From Candidatus Endomicrobiellum basalitermitum (lineage in GTDB: Bacteria; Elusimicrobiota; Endomicrobiia; Endomicrobiales; Endomicrobiaceae): 64,000 nt of DNA. The stretch's first letter is position 1, and every line of letters starts with the position of its first letter. The DNA lies in NCBI GenBank assembly GCA_031282525.1, contig JAITDN010000003.1:310001-374000 (forward strand), read 5' to 3'. Below, one piece after another: positions 20,059-31,301 of this stretch. The position numbers and the translations under genes are program-made. The notes under the pieces are model-generated. The model saw only the letters and a list, made by a program, of their open reading frames with translations, was not told the DNA's origin and made no database searches.

Positions 20059-20766
20059 CTAACTCAACCATAAATCAATACTTCTTAAATTTGTTATATC
20101 TTCATCGGGCTCTGGAAACTGTTTTACAACAATATTCGTTTTAGGAATATTGTCATTCACAATAATATTTATGTTTATACCTCGCTGAGAGGACCAAACT
20201 CTAGCTTCAGCAATATTTTTATTCAAAAAATTTGGCATAAGAACTACTCCTTCCGGCGGAGAACCATCTGAAACAACAACATTTACAACGGAATATTTAC
20301 CTATGGCGGATCCAGATTCAACATCTTGCGAAATAACTATACCCTTATTTACCGTAATAGAATATTTCTTTAAAACCTCCCCAATCATTAAAGCTGAATT
20401 TTTCAAAGAAATACCCGCAGAGCGAATAGTTTGCCCAATAAGATTTGGAACATAAACTATCTCCCCACCCTTACTTATTGAAACTTTAACAACTTTTCCT
20501 TCCTTAACACTCATTCCAGCATGAGGATCCTGCCTTAAAATTACTCCTGCAAGCACATTTTGGTTAAATTCTTCACTTTCTTTTTTTAAGCCACAACCTA
20601 CACTTGAAAGTTCCTCCAATGCTTTATAAAGATTCTTTCCAACAACGTTAGGTACCGTAATCTCTTTTTTATTGCGAACTAAAGCTCCAATAATCATATT
20701 AAAAGCAAAATAAAAAGCCGTACCAATAATTAATACTACAACAAATAATTTTAATAGCTTACCCAA
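20059..20766 (-). CDS. Membrane-anchored protein with three PASTA domains
   Basis: The 235-residue protein has a single N-terminal membrane helix (about 8-27) and three PASTA repeats, each opening with a V-P-N or M-P-N motif: VPNVVGKNLYKALEEL, VPNLIGQTIRSAG and MPNFLNKNIAEARV. PASTA domains bind peptidoglycan or beta-lactams and are usually the outer part of Ser/Thr kinases or penicillin-binding proteins. Here there is no kinase or transpeptidase part, so the protein is a stand-alone wall sensor or anchor. It is the first gene of the leftward cluster with rpe, amidase and murI. The function is inferred from domain and neighbours only. Confidence 0.88.
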   Translation of the reverse strand: MGKLLKLFVVVLIIGTAFYFAFNMIIGALVRNKKEITVPNVVGKNLYKALEELSSVGCGLKKESEEFNQNVLAGVILRQDPHAGMSVKEGKVVKVSISKGGEIVYVPNLIGQTIRSAGISLKNSALMIGEVLKKYSITVNKGIVISQDVESGSAIGKYSVVNVVVSDGSPPEGVVLMPNFLNKNIAEARVWSSQRGININIIVNDNIPKTNIVVKQFPEPDEDITNLRSIDLWLS

Positions 20767-20822
20767 AAAAATCTCACCTCAACATTACAATAGTCCTTAA
20801 TAAGCCCTTATTCCCTTGATTC

Positions 20823-21821
20823 TTATTTCTTAATCCACGTCATCTGAGAACGCAATTTTGCGCCAACTTTTTCAATTAGTCTATCACTTATTTCTCTTCT
20901 TGATTCAGCAAAAGATAATCTTCCAGCCTTATTTTCTTTAAGCCAATCATCTGCAAATTTGCCAGATTGTATATCGGCTAAAACTTTCTTCATTTCCTTT
21001 CTAGTAGCGTCATTTATTATTCTCTTTCCGCTTAAGTATTCACCATATTCAGCAGTATCGGAAATCGAATAGTTCATTCTACCAAAACCACCTTCAAATA
21101 TTAAATCTACAATAAGTTTTACTTCATGCAAACACTCAAAATAAGCTATTTCAGGCTGATAACCAGCAGTTACAAGAGTTTCAAATCCAGAGTTTATCAA
21201 CTCTACAAGTCCACCACAAAGAACGACTTGTTCACCGAATAAATCAGTTTCGGTTTCTTCAGCAAAAGTTGTCTCCAATACCCCTGCTCTAGTGCCCCCT
21301 ATACCTCTTGCATATGCAAGAGCAAAATCCTTTGCTCTTCCGCTCGCATTTTGCTCTACAGCTATCAAACATGGAACACCTTTACCTTCCTCATACTCTC
21401 TCCTCACTAAATGTCCTGGCCCTTTAGGTGCAATCATAATTACATCTAAGTTCGACATAGGAATTATCTGCTTAAAGCGTATATTAAAACCATGCGAAAA
21501 GCTTAAAATTGCTTCTTTTTTAATATTTGGTTTTATGTCTTCTTCCCAAATTTTTTTTTGAACCTCATCCGGTAAAAGAATATGAACCAAATCTGCTTGT
21601 TTAACTGCCTCAACAACACTTAATGGTTCCCAACCATCTTCTATAGCTTTTTTATAATTATCCCCACCAGGCTTTTGAGCAACTATAACATTTAAACCGG
21701 AATCTTTAAGATTTAAAGCATGTGCATGTCCTTGACTTCCATAACCCAAAACAGCAATTGTTTTATCTTGTAAAAAATCCAAATTAGCATCATTTTCATA
21801 GTACATTTTTGCCTCTGTCAT
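20823..21821 (-). CDS. ilvC: Ketol-acid reductoisomerase
   Basis: NADPH-dependent Mg enzyme of valine and isoleucine synthesis. From ATG 21821 it has 332 residues. This start is seven bases after an AGGGGGA ribosome site, so the longer frame to 21845 is not used. [13 protein letters not shown] near residue 25 binds the cofactor. [32 protein letters not shown], the metal-binding ETDLFGEQ, and SDTAEYG near the C-terminus are all class I motifs. It is the last gene of ilvD-ilvB-ilvN-ilvC. Confidence 0.96.
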   Translation of the reverse strand: MTEAKMYYENDANLDFLQDKTIAVLGYGSQGHAHALNLKDSGLNVIVAQKPGGDNYKKAIEDGWEPLSVVEAVKQADLVHILLPDEVQKKIWEEDIKPNIKKEAILSFSHGFNIRFKQIIPMSNLDVIMIAPKGPGHLVRREYEEGKGVPCLIAVEQNASGRAKDFALAYARGIGGTRAGVLETTFAEETETDLFGEQVVLCGGLVELINSGFETLVTAGYQPEIAYFECLHEVKLIVDLIFEGGFGRMNYSISDTAEYGEYLSGKRIINDATRKEMKKVLADIQSGKFADDWLKENKAGRLSFAESRREISDRLIEKVGAKLRSQMTWIKK

Positions 21822-21866
21822 TTTCATTCCCCCTATCCATCTCAATACTCTAATTTTATTTATTAT

Positions 21867-22361
21867 TTACTTACCTTCGATAACACTTTGACCGCGATGT
21901 AAAGCAATAACACCCGTCCTGCACATTTCTTTTATGCCATAAGGTACAACTTTCCCCACAAAATCATTAATCTTATCTTCACTACCACTCACCTCAACAA
22001 TGACCGAACTTTGCGATACATCAATAATTTTTGATCTAAAAATTTCGATCATGTTCATAACTTCATTGCGATTAGATTTATTTAAGCCTATTCTTATAAG
22101 ACAAATACCTCTCTCAACATGCTCAATATCATTAAACTCATTAACTTTTATCACATCAATAAGTTTATTTAACTGTTTTGTTATCTGCTCAAGAATGCGG
22201 TCATCGCCTTTTACAACAATAGTCATACTTGAAATTGCCGGATTTTCAGTTTCACCTACAGCAAGAGAATCTATATTAAATCCACGTGCCGCAAAAAGAG
22301 TAGATATCCTTGCCAGGACACCAAACTTATTTTCAACCAAAACCGAAATTGTATGACGCAT
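21867..22361 (-). CDS. ilvN: Acetolactate synthase small (regulatory) subunit
   Basis: Small subunit that activates acetolactate synthase and carries valine feedback control. From ATG 22361 it has 164 residues. This start is chosen because GGAGG lies eight bases upstream, while the longer frame to 22412 has no such site. The ACT domain reads SVLVENKFGVLARISTLFAARGFNI, then SLAVGETENP and MTIVVKGDD. The C-terminal domain with GVIALHRG closes the protein. It lies 45 bases upstream of ilvC and 80 bases downstream of ilvB, in the usual operon order. Confidence 0.95.
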   Translation of the reverse strand: MRHTISVLVENKFGVLARISTLFAARGFNIDSLAVGETENPAISSMTIVVKGDDRILEQITKQLNKLIDVIKVNEFNDIEHVERGICLIRIGLNKSNRNEVMNMIEIFRSKIIDVSQSSVIVEVSGSEDKINDFVGKVVPYGIKEMCRTGVIALHRGQSVIEGK

Positions 22362-22441
22362 ACATCTTCCCTCCACCATATCTAAAAACCCCACTAAACT
22401 AATTTTAAACAATAATTATTGGTAAAAAAGAGCAAATTTAA

Positions 22442-24178
22442 TTATCCATTCATTCGCGTGATAATATTATCAAGAGATGCACCCACAGGAACCATAGGAA
22501 AAACATTTTCTTCTATTTCAGTCCATACATCAAGAACAACAGAATTTTTTGTTCTAAGCATCTCTTTTAAAGCGGGTTCCACATCATTTTTTTCAGTCAC
22601 ACGTATTCCCAAGGCACCATAACTTTGCGCCCACTTTAAAAAATCAGGAACATAAACGGGACACGTATCTCTTTTCGGTGAATTACACCACTTTGGACAT
22701 TTTTTACGTTTTGCAAGACAAGTGTGCGAATATCTTTTACCATAAAACATTTCTTGCCACTGACGCACATTCCCAAGATATTGATTATTTAATATAACAA
22801 CCTTGACATCAATGTCATTCAATACGGCTACTGCCATCTCCTGCATATTCATCTGGAAAGAGCCATCGCCTGCCACAACTATAACCTCTTTATCAGGATT
22901 CCCAAACTTTGCCCCAATACCAGCAGGATAGCCAAAACCCATAGTCCCAAGTCCTCCAGAGCTTAAAAATAAACGCGAATTCTTAGCCTTATAATATTGC
23001 GCTGACCACATTTGATGCTGCCCAACTTCTGTCACAACAATTGCTTCTCCTCTTGTGAGTTCAGAGATCTTTTCAACTACATACTGCGGATGGAGTTTAC
23101 CGTCATTTTTATTGTAGCACAAAGGATGTTCAGTTCTCCATGCATCAATTGCCTTGAGCCAATCTTTTCTATCTTTATTATCCATAAAAACAGCCATTTC
23201 TTTTAAAACCATTTTTGCATCGCCCACCACAGGAATATCGGCATCAACAACTTTTGATATAGATGTAGGATCTATATCAATATGAATTTTTTTAGCATTT
23301 TTGGCAAACTCACAAACTTCCCCTGTACATCTATCGTTAAATCTTGCGCCAACAGATATAACAACATCAGCCGCTTGTACCACCTTATTAGCGCAAAAAG
23401 TTCCGTACATTCCTAACATCCCTAAGCTTAAATTTGTATCAAGTGGATATGCCCCAATAGCTAACAGAGTATTTGTAACAGGAATATTACATTTTTTTGA
23501 TATTTCAAAAATTTCATTTTCCGCATTAGAAGCAACAATACCAGCACCTATATGAAATACAGGCCTTTCACTCTTATTTATAACTTCAGCTGCTTTCTTA
23601 ATCTGTATTGGATGTCCATTATAATTAGGTTTATAAGAACGTATATCGACTTTATCAGGATAAACAAACTCACAAGATGCACGTTGTACATCAACCGGAA
23701 TATCAACTAAAACAGGACCAGGTCTACCTGTAGTCGCAATATAAAACGCTTCTTTTAAAGTTTTTGCTAAATCATTTACATCTTTAACTAAAAAATTATG
23801 TTTTGTTACTGGTCTTGTAATACCTGTTATATCCGCTTCTTGAAAAGCATCCTGACCAATCACACTCGTCGCAACCTGACCACTAATTCCAACCAAAGGA
23901 ACAGAATCCATGTACGCATTACAAAGTCCTGTAACTATATTTGTAGCTCCTGGACCTGAAGTAACTATAAATATCCCCGGCTTACCTGTAGACCGAGCAT
24001 AACCATCGGCCATATGCGAAGCTGCCTGTTCATGTCTCACTAAAATAAAATTTAATTCTGATCCATGAATTGCGTCAAACATTGGCAACGCCTGTCCACC
24101 AGGAAGTCCAAATACTACTTCAACATTTTCTTTTAATAAGCTTTCAACTAAAATTTGAGCTCCTGTTCTCTTTACCAT
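22442..24178 (-). CDS. ilvB: Acetolactate synthase large (catalytic) subunit
   Basis: TPP- and FAD-dependent enzyme that condenses pyruvate (or pyruvate and 2-oxobutyrate). The 578 residues have the catalytic Glu region VFGLPGGQALPMFDAI and RHEQAASHMADGYAR near the N-terminus, GPGATN, the Q-dependent GQDAFQEADI, and the TPP motif GDGSFQMNMQEM ... NNQYLGNVRQWQ near 445-480. Normal length and complete. An insertion with several cysteines (CLAKRKKCPKWCNSPKRDTC) near 500 is unusual and not something I associate with the core family. It shares the operon with ilvN and ilvC. Confidence 0.95.
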   Translation of the reverse strand: MVKRTGAQILVESLLKENVEVVFGLPGGQALPMFDAIHGSELNFILVRHEQAASHMADGYARSTGKPGIFIVTSGPGATNIVTGLCNAYMDSVPLVGISGQVATSVIGQDAFQEADITGITRPVTKHNFLVKDVNDLAKTLKEAFYIATTGRPGPVLVDIPVDVQRASCEFVYPDKVDIRSYKPNYNGHPIQIKKAAEVINKSERPVFHIGAGIVASNAENEIFEISKKCNIPVTNTLLAIGAYPLDTNLSLGMLGMYGTFCANKVVQAADVVISVGARFNDRCTGEVCEFAKNAKKIHIDIDPTSISKVVDADIPVVGDAKMVLKEMAVFMDNKDRKDWLKAIDAWRTEHPLCYNKNDGKLHPQYVVEKISELTRGEAIVVTEVGQHQMWSAQYYKAKNSRLFLSSGGLGTMGFGYPAGIGAKFGNPDKEVIVVAGDGSFQMNMQEMAVAVLNDIDVKVVILNNQYLGNVRQWQEMFYGKRYSHTCLAKRKKCPKWCNSPKRDTCPVYVPDFLKWAQSYGALGIRVTEKNDVEPALKEMLRTKNSVVLDVWTEIEENVFPMVPVGASLDNIITRMNG

Positions 24179-24403
24179 ACAAGCACTTGATCCTTAATTA
24201 CTTTATTTAAACTCGATGTTGCCTATTTTTTTCATTGCACAAAATCTTCCCGTACACACCATTATAAAAGTCTTTCAAAAAATTTAAATATCAAATATAT
24301 TTTAAGTGAAAATGTATAACTTTCGCATCAATTAAACACTTTAAATAGTAAAAAGTCCTTTTTAAAATATCACTTTAATTAATAACAAAAAAATGATTCC
24401 TTT

Positions 24404-26053
24404 CTATTTTAGTACAGCACCAGTATCTGCTGATTGTACCAATCTAGCATAACGTGCCATGTAACCAGTTTTAATTTTAGATTCAGGTTTTATGACTTTA
24501 GCAATTCTTTCTTTTAATTCGGAACATGTCAATTTAACATCTAGTGTCCTTTGTGGTATATTAATGTTTATTGTATCGCCGTCATTAATTGCAGCAATCG
24601 CTCCACCTGCCGCAGCCTCTGGAGAAATATGTCCTATACACATACCCCTTGTGCCGCCAGAAAATCGTCCATCTGTAAGAAGAGCGACGGAGTCACTCAA
24701 ACCCATACCGTGTAATGCGCTCGTAGGACTCAACATTTCCCTCATACCCGGCCCACCTGCAGGTCCCTCATATCTTATAACAACAACATCACCCGAAACA
24801 ATTTTTTTAGCAAATATAGCCTTCATAGCATCATCTTCACAATTAAACACTCGTGCTCTACCTGAAAAAACTCTCATCTTATTACTTACAGCAGCCTGCT
24901 TAACAACACATCCATTGGGAGCAATATTCCCTTTTAAAACTGCAATACCACCTTCGGACTTATAAGGATTTTTTAATCTTATAACATTTTCATCTAAAAT
25001 TTCAGCTGACTCCGCAATTTCAATTATGTCACACCCAGACACAGTTTTAGAATGAACTAATTTTTTTTTAATTGCAAAAAGTACTGCTGACATACCACCT
25101 GCATTATCTAAATCTTCCATATAGTGATCACCGGCTGGCTCTAAACAAGCAATTTGCGGAGTTTTTCTAGAAATTTCATCAAATAACCCAAGTGACAATT
25201 TTATATTCAACTCATTAGCTATTGCAGGAAGATGCAACACCGTATTTGTAGAGCCACCTAAAGCCATATCCACTGAAATCGCATTTTTAAAAGCATTTAT
25301 CGTCAAAATATCACGAGGTTTTATATCTTCTTTTATAAGTTCCACAACCCTTATACCAGACTCATAAGCAATTCTTTTCTTCTTTGCGCTAACAGCAAGT
25401 GTAGTAGCACAACCTTCTATAGACATGCCCATAGCCTCAGTTAAACACGCCATAGTATTAGCAGTATACATTCCCTGACAGGATCCTGCCCCAGGACATA
25501 CCGCCATTTCTAGTCCTTCAAGTTGTTTTTCAGTAATTTTACCACATTGAAATTGCCCAACTGCTTCAAACGTATCTCTTACCATGGAACGTCTTTTTTT
25601 CTCATACATACCAGTCATCATAGCACCTGCAGTAACAACAATCGAAGGTATATTGAGTCTTGATGCCCCCATAAGCATTCCCGGTGTAACCTTATCACAA
25701 TTTGACAAAAGAACAAGACCATCTAACATATGGGCGTTTGCAACTGTTTCTATTAAATCTGCAATTATTTCTCTGGAACCTAGTGAATAGTGCATACCAC
25801 TATGTCCCATAGCTATACCATCGCAAACCGCAGGAGCTGAAAAAATAAAAGGAACTCCCCCACCTGCCGCAATGCCTCTTTCTATATATCTTTCTAAATC
25901 GCGCATTGTGATATGACCTGGAACTAAATCAGTAAATGATGAAACAATTCCCACAAAAGGTTTATCTAAATCTTTCGGACTTATCCCCATGGAGTACAAC
26001 AAGCTTCTACTTGGCGCCCTTTCTATACCTTTTTTTATCTGATCGCTTCTCAT
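24404..26053 (-). CDS. ilvD: Dihydroxy-acid dehydratase
   Basis: Fe-S dehydratase making the 2-oxoacid precursors of valine and isoleucine. The 549 residues show the cluster cysteines in [12 protein letters not shown] (near 117) and [15 protein letters not shown] (near 190), and [33 protein letters not shown] towards the C-terminus. Length is typical and there is no break. It is first in the leftward ilv cluster, with 225 bases between it and ilvB. A TATAAT-type promoter lies about 100 bases upstream. Complete ilvDBNC implies valine and, with threonine deamination elsewhere, isoleucine synthesis. Confidence 0.96.
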   Translation of the reverse strand: MRSDQIKKGIERAPSRSLLYSMGISPKDLDKPFVGIVSSFTDLVPGHITMRDLERYIERGIAAGGGVPFIFSAPAVCDGIAMGHSGMHYSLGSREIIADLIETVANAHMLDGLVLLSNCDKVTPGMLMGASRLNIPSIVVTAGAMMTGMYEKKRRSMVRDTFEAVGQFQCGKITEKQLEGLEMAVCPGAGSCQGMYTANTMACLTEAMGMSIEGCATTLAVSAKKKRIAYESGIRVVELIKEDIKPRDILTINAFKNAISVDMALGGSTNTVLHLPAIANELNIKLSLGLFDEISRKTPQIACLEPAGDHYMEDLDNAGGMSAVLFAIKKKLVHSKTVSGCDIIEIAESAEILDENVIRLKNPYKSEGGIAVLKGNIAPNGCVVKQAAVSNKMRVFSGRARVFNCEDDAMKAIFAKKIVSGDVVVIRYEGPAGGPGMREMLSPTSALHGMGLSDSVALLTDGRFSGGTRGMCIGHISPEAAAGGAIAAINDGDTININIPQRTLDVKLTCSELKERIAKVIKPESKIKTGYMARYARLVQSADTGAVLK

Positions 26054-26147
26054 TTAAAACCCTATTTCTCAACTTTTTTATTGGATTTCAGTCTTTAAAT
26101 TCTTCATCTATAATTATTATAATCATAATTTATAAACTATATTCTTT

Positions 26148-26153
26148 ATTATA
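26148..26153 (-). promoter_or_regulatory. -10 element of the ilvD promoter
   Basis: On the minus strand TGG-TATAAT is an extended -10 box, 95 bases upstream of the ilvD start. The leader is short and I see no leucine/valine-codon leader peptide or T-box stem-loop in it. Confidence 0.5.
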
Positions 26154-26256
26154 CCACAAATATTCGCTAAATATGTAAAAATGTACAAACAAACTTTGAT
26201 AACATAAAAAACAGAATTTAATTCAAAGATATTATTTACCATTTCAAGTATCGCCT

Positions 26257-26285
26257 TTGAATTTTTTTAAAAAATTAAGTATAAT
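26257..26285 (+). promoter_or_regulatory. Promoter of tRNA-Asn (and perhaps guaB)
   Basis: TTGAAT (26257-26262) and TATAAT (26280-26285) are separated by 17 bases, a near-consensus sigma-70 promoter 56 bases before the tRNA. Confidence 0.7.
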
Positions 26286-26340
26286 CTAAGATAAAATTAA
26301 AACTTATTCATATCAAAAATAAATATAATATATAATGGGT

Positions 26341-26412
26341 TCCGACGTAGCTCAATGGTAGAGCAATCGGCTGTTAACCGGTTTGTTGCTGGTTCGAGTC
26401 CAGCCGTCGGAG
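26341..26412 (+). tRNA. tRNA-Asn, anticodon GTT
   Basis: Acceptor stem TCCGACG pairs with CGTCGGA, G73 as discriminator. The anticodon stem-loop has loop CTGTTAA, giving GTT for asparagine. The D loop (CTCAATGG) and T loop (TTCGAGT) are standard. CCA is not encoded. A short T-run follows the 3' end. Clean and full-length. Confidence 0.96.
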
Positions 26413-26458
26413 TTTTTAATTTATTTGACTATTAACTATAACCCTGTCTAGATAATAG

Positions 26459-27964
<1,506 letters not shown>

Positions 27965-28008
27965 AGGTTTTATGCGTTGAAAAATAAAGTTATATAAAAA
28001 TTTTAAAT

Positions 28009-28946
28009 ATGTTTGATAACCTAATATCGCTTTTTATAATGGCAAGTTCAGGTGTGTTTTTTCAATTGAAAAAACCGGGCAATATAAGTCCTGATACAGC
28101 AAGGCATATGATTAACACAAGCGTGATAAAGTTTTTTTTCCGGCACTGTGCTTTAAAGCTATATATACGGCAGATATAAACAAAAATATTCTTTTGTTAC
28201 CGCTATCTGCAATAATAACAATATTTTTATCTCTTTTAATATCTTTTGGAACTTACACAATAATTGAAAAACTAATAGTCTTAAACAAAAAGGAAAAAAG
28301 GGTTCTAATTTTAACTTCTTCCTTCGGAAATATCACCTTTCTAGGACTTCTACTTCTTACAGATTTATATGGTAAAAACGCAACAGAATATGTTCTCCTA
28401 TATGATTTACTCGCGGTAAACCCTTTGGTGTGGTTTGTCGGCACAGCCATAGCTTCCTCTTACTATGGAAGCGGGGAAAAACACACAATTAAAAAAGCCT
28501 TAAAGCAGTGCTAGAGCTTCCTTCAGTTTGGGCACTTTTTGCTGGGTTTATAGCAAACTTTACAGGATTGCGTTTCCCAAGTTTTTTGATAAAAACTCTG
28601 GATCTTATGTCTATGCCAATAGTACCGCTCATGACATTTAATATAGGACTTACTCTTACAATGTGCCAAAGTTAAAATATTTAATAATTTCGATTCCTGC
28701 AATCCTAACAAAGTTGTGTTTAGTACCACTAATTGCTTTCGGAATCGCCACGGTTCTAGGCATCAATGGACTTGCTTTAAAATCAACAGTTATGGAAGCG
28801 GCCATGCCCACAATGTGATTCTAACCCTTATTATATCTTCTCACTACAAGCTTGATCACAATCTTAATGCATTTGTAATTCTGTCTACAACAATAATGTC
28901 ACTCGTAACACTTCCTATAATAGCTTGGCTAATTCAAGAATATTAA
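28009..28946 (+). pseudogene. AEC-family (auxin efflux carrier) transporter pseudogene
   Basis: One membrane protein spread over at least four reading-frame pieces. They are: MFDNLISLFIMASSGVFF with TARHMINTSV at the start; a long piece (28194-28514) with FGNITFLGLLLLTDLYG; LPSVWALFAGFIANFTGLRFP with MSMPIVPLMTFNIGLTL; and PAILTKLCLVPLIAFGIA ... LKSTVMEAAMPTM followed by HYKLDHNLNAFVILSTTIMSLVTLPIIAWLI. Asn-rich gate helices, the P-L-x-x-F-x-I-G stretch and the ends match the AEC family, which exports or imports organic acids. Four frame breaks make it non-functional. Confidence 0.85.
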
Positions 28947-29281
28947 AAACATCCATTTATTTAAAAAATTAATAAATACACACTGCGCTAACTTAAACTG
29001 TTACTATAAAATAAAACTTCAAGTAATTAATTTCAAAATAAGAATAAAATTACTAATCTATTTATGTAGCGTATAACTATTTTAATTATTAAAACAAAGG
29101 AAGGAAACAAAGAAATGATATCTATTTATTAATAAAGATAAAACACCATACTAAATCCTTACAATAACGTTAAGATATTATTTACACTTAGAAACGTCAT
29201 CTACTTTTTACTTTTTTATTATGATATTACAAACAATAAGCTTACACCCTTTTAATTTAATTAAGTATAATCTAACTATAA
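28947..29281. other. Gene-free stretch
   Basis: Very AT-rich. Nothing recognisable except a promoter-like TTAAGTATAATC on the plus strand around 29263-29275, which points away from rpsI and towards no gene. Confidence 0.4.
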
Positions 29282-29677
29282 CTAACGTTTTGAGAATTGG
29301 AAGCGTTTTCTTGCTTTCGGTCTACCCGGTTTCTTTCTTTCTACCATTCTGGGATCTCTTGTTAAAAGACCTTCTTTCTTTAATACTGATTTTGACAATT
29401 CATCAAGTTTTAAAATTGTTCTTGCTAATCCGTGGCATATAGCGCCCGCTTGTCCACTAACTCCTCCACCATTAACACTAACATAAAAATCATAATTTTT
29501 TACGTTTTCCCAAATATTAAAAGGTTTTAAAACTATTTTCTTAAGTCTTTCCAATCCGCCAAAATATTCATCTAAAGTCTTTCCATTGACTAATATTTTT
29601 CCGTCACCCTCTGAAACTTTTACTCTAGCAACTGCATTTTTTCTACGTCCCGCAGTCATATAAGAAATATTATTCAC
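29282..29677 (-). CDS. rpsI: 30S ribosomal protein S9
   Basis: The 131 residues have TAGRRKNAVARVKV at the N-terminus, VSVNGGGVSGQAGAICHGLAR in the middle and the very basic tail ending FQFSKR (K-R ending at the P-site is typical; the usual last residues are S-K-R). It directly follows rplM, 18 bases away, the universal L13-S9 operon. Confidence 0.97.
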   Translation of the reverse strand: MNNISYMTAGRRKNAVARVKVSEGDGKILVNGKTLDEYFGGLERLKKIVLKPFNIWENVKNYDFYVSVNGGGVSGQAGAICHGLARTILKLDELSKSVLKKEGLLTRDPRMVERKKPGRPKARKRFQFSKR

Positions 29678-29695
29678 TTTCTTCCTCTCTATTCT

Positions 29696-30127
29696 CTACT
29701 TTACTGGTATCGCAATCTGTGCATTGTGTTTATCTTCATCACTCTTAAAGACTCTAAGTCTTGTAATCTGTTTATTTGCAAGTTTATTCTTTGGAAGCAT
29801 ACCCTTAACTGCGGCAATCAAAGCTTTTTCAGGTTTTTTAGTCATTAAAACAGAATAAGGAGTAAATTTCGCGCCACCAGGATAACCAGAATATGTAAAA
29901 TATGTTTTCTGATCTAGTTTTTTACCCGTAAGAACAATTTTGCTCGCATTTGTAACAACCACAAAATCTCCACAGTCCATATGATTTGTATAAAAAACTT
30001 TATTTTTACCTCTTAAAAGTTCCGCTATTTTAACAGCAAGCCTTCCCAGGACCTTACCATTGGCATTTAATAAATGCCACTTTCTTTTAATCATATCTTG
30101 CTTGGGTAAATATGTATTCTTATTCAT
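29696..30127 (-). CDS. rplM: 50S ribosomal protein L13
   Basis: The 143 residues match L13: KWHLLNANGKVLGRLAVKIAELLRGK, YTNHMDCGDFVVVTNA, YFTYSGYPGG, and the C-terminal VKGMLPKNKLANKQITRLRVF. First gene of the L13-S9 operon, with a promoter about 40-65 bases upstream. Confidence 0.97.
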   Translation of the reverse strand: MNKNTYLPKQDMIKRKWHLLNANGKVLGRLAVKIAELLRGKNKVFYTNHMDCGDFVVVTNASKIVLTGKKLDQKTYFTYSGYPGGAKFTPYSVLMTKKPEKALIAAVKGMLPKNKLANKQITRLRVFKSDEDKHNAQIAIPVK

Positions 30128-30168
30128 AACTACACCTATCCTATATGTAAAATAAAAAAATTACTTGT

Positions 30169-30196
30169 TTTATGCTACAACAATAAAAAATGTCAA
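30169..30196 (-). promoter_or_regulatory. Promoter of rplM-rpsI
   Basis: On the minus strand a perfect TTGACA (30196-30191), 16 bases, then CATAAA (30174-30169), 42 bases upstream of the rplM start. Confidence 0.6.
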
Positions 30197-30704
30197 CTCA
30201 GGAATTAATTCTTAAAAATAAACTGTACTCTATACCTTTAAATTATAGCAAAATTATTAAAACATTCAGAAACATACTCACAACATATTCATTATTTCAT
30301 AATAAATTTTAATTTAACAAAATCAATTTTATTCTTACTTAAAACCTTCATCAAGTTATTCTTCTAATAAATTTATCTAATCTTAATATATATATATATA
30401 TTCTAGTTTCAGACACAGATATAACAAAACAGCTCTATCCTTAATATTATTTATAGAATAGCCATTCCAAGCGTAAATAACAAGTGCTGTGATTCATTTA
30501 AATTAAAAATACAACATCTAGAACTAGACCTATAACTTTTTGTGATTAAGTAGAGAGATCTCTTTTTTTTACCATCCATCTATTCCAATAGTCCAAGTTC
30601 CCCTATACGAATTTCAGTTGTAAAATAAGATGTAATTAAAATAGTCAGTTGATTTATTTATAATTACAATTTCATAACCATCGGAATTAGAGTCACTTTT
30701 ATTC
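30197..30704. other. Gene-free stretch with an AT microsatellite
   Basis: An (AT)8 run occupies 30386-30401. On the minus strand near 30560-30700 there is a protein-like but interrupted reading (SDGYEIVIINKSTDYFNYIL, then YRGTWTIGIDGW), directly downstream of the broken ImmA gene. I cannot name a family. Nothing else supports a gene. Confidence 0.35.
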
Positions 30705-31045
30705 TTAACTTCTCAAATTTTTCTTTAAAGTACTTCTATGGCATGAGTGGTTCACTGCAAATCTATTAGCATCCCGTTCTTTCCCCCCCCACCAGGATTC
30801 GACGAATCTTCCCTATAATCTACTCTCTCGCTCTTGCCATTTTTATGATGTTTCAAAACAATATGACCTATTTCACGAGCTAACATAAATCTCTGTCGCA
30901 TATCAAAATCTGCTTCATTTAACAAAATTTTTCTTTCATTACAATTAACTGTACCTGATATATTCAACGTTTCAAAAGTAGATCTAAACCTACATACTCC
31001 ATACACAATATCTTTTGCAACACCTACTAGTGGAACAGGCATCAC
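30705..31045 (-). pseudogene. ImmA/IrrE-family metallopeptidase pseudogene
   Basis: These small zinc proteases cleave XRE-type repressors, often of mobile elements. The reading starts at GTG 31045/ATG 31042 and has the family order: CNERKILLNEADF, RQRFMLAREIGHIVLKH, then the domain's E-x-D/E-A-N-x-F-A motif. Two defects show. The zinc motif H-E-x-x-H reads R-E-I-G-H, so the first histidine is lost (CGT for CAT). A G8 run (minus strand, 30783-30790) also throws the frame; one extra G would restore KERDANRFAVN. No repressor gene is intact next to it. Confidence 0.75.
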
Positions 31046-31139
31046 TCTCCCTATTATGATATAAACTATCTATTTGTTCTTTTTAAATCTATCCATACAT
31101 AATACCCATTCCCTCAACTTTTTACCCAAATTACGGATA

Positions 31140-31224
31140 CAATAAAAAACACTACTCCATCGTACTTTAATTTTGATGATCTAATTATAGCATATTATTA
31201 TAAATGCAATAAAAAACACTACTC
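31140..31224 (+). repeat. 18-bp exact direct repeat, 67 bases apart
   Basis: CAATAAAAAACACTACTC occurs at 31140-31157 and 31207-31224, upstream of the broken ImmA-type gene and downstream-flanking the rRNA methyltransferase gene. The unit is low in complexity at its A-run but the CACTACTC part makes chance unlikely. It could be an old operator pair or duplication scar. Confidence 0.6.
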
Positions 31225-31301
31225 TTCATACACACAACTTCTCTTAAAAATTTTTAACATATAAATTAAAATATACCACCTATTTTCTAACTTACTTACA
31301 C

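Noticed and set aside
26054-26147. Riboswitch or T-box leader before ilvD
   Set aside because: The leader is about 90 bases, with no stable helices or conserved T-box sequence.
30386-30401. (AT)8 microsatellite as a functional element
   Set aside because: Short AT runs are expected in this base composition and nothing ties it to a gene.
31140-31224. Pair of 18-bp repeats as a CRISPR array
   Set aside because: Only two copies, spacing of 49 bases, no cas genes nearby, and the unit is A-rich without the usual palindrome.
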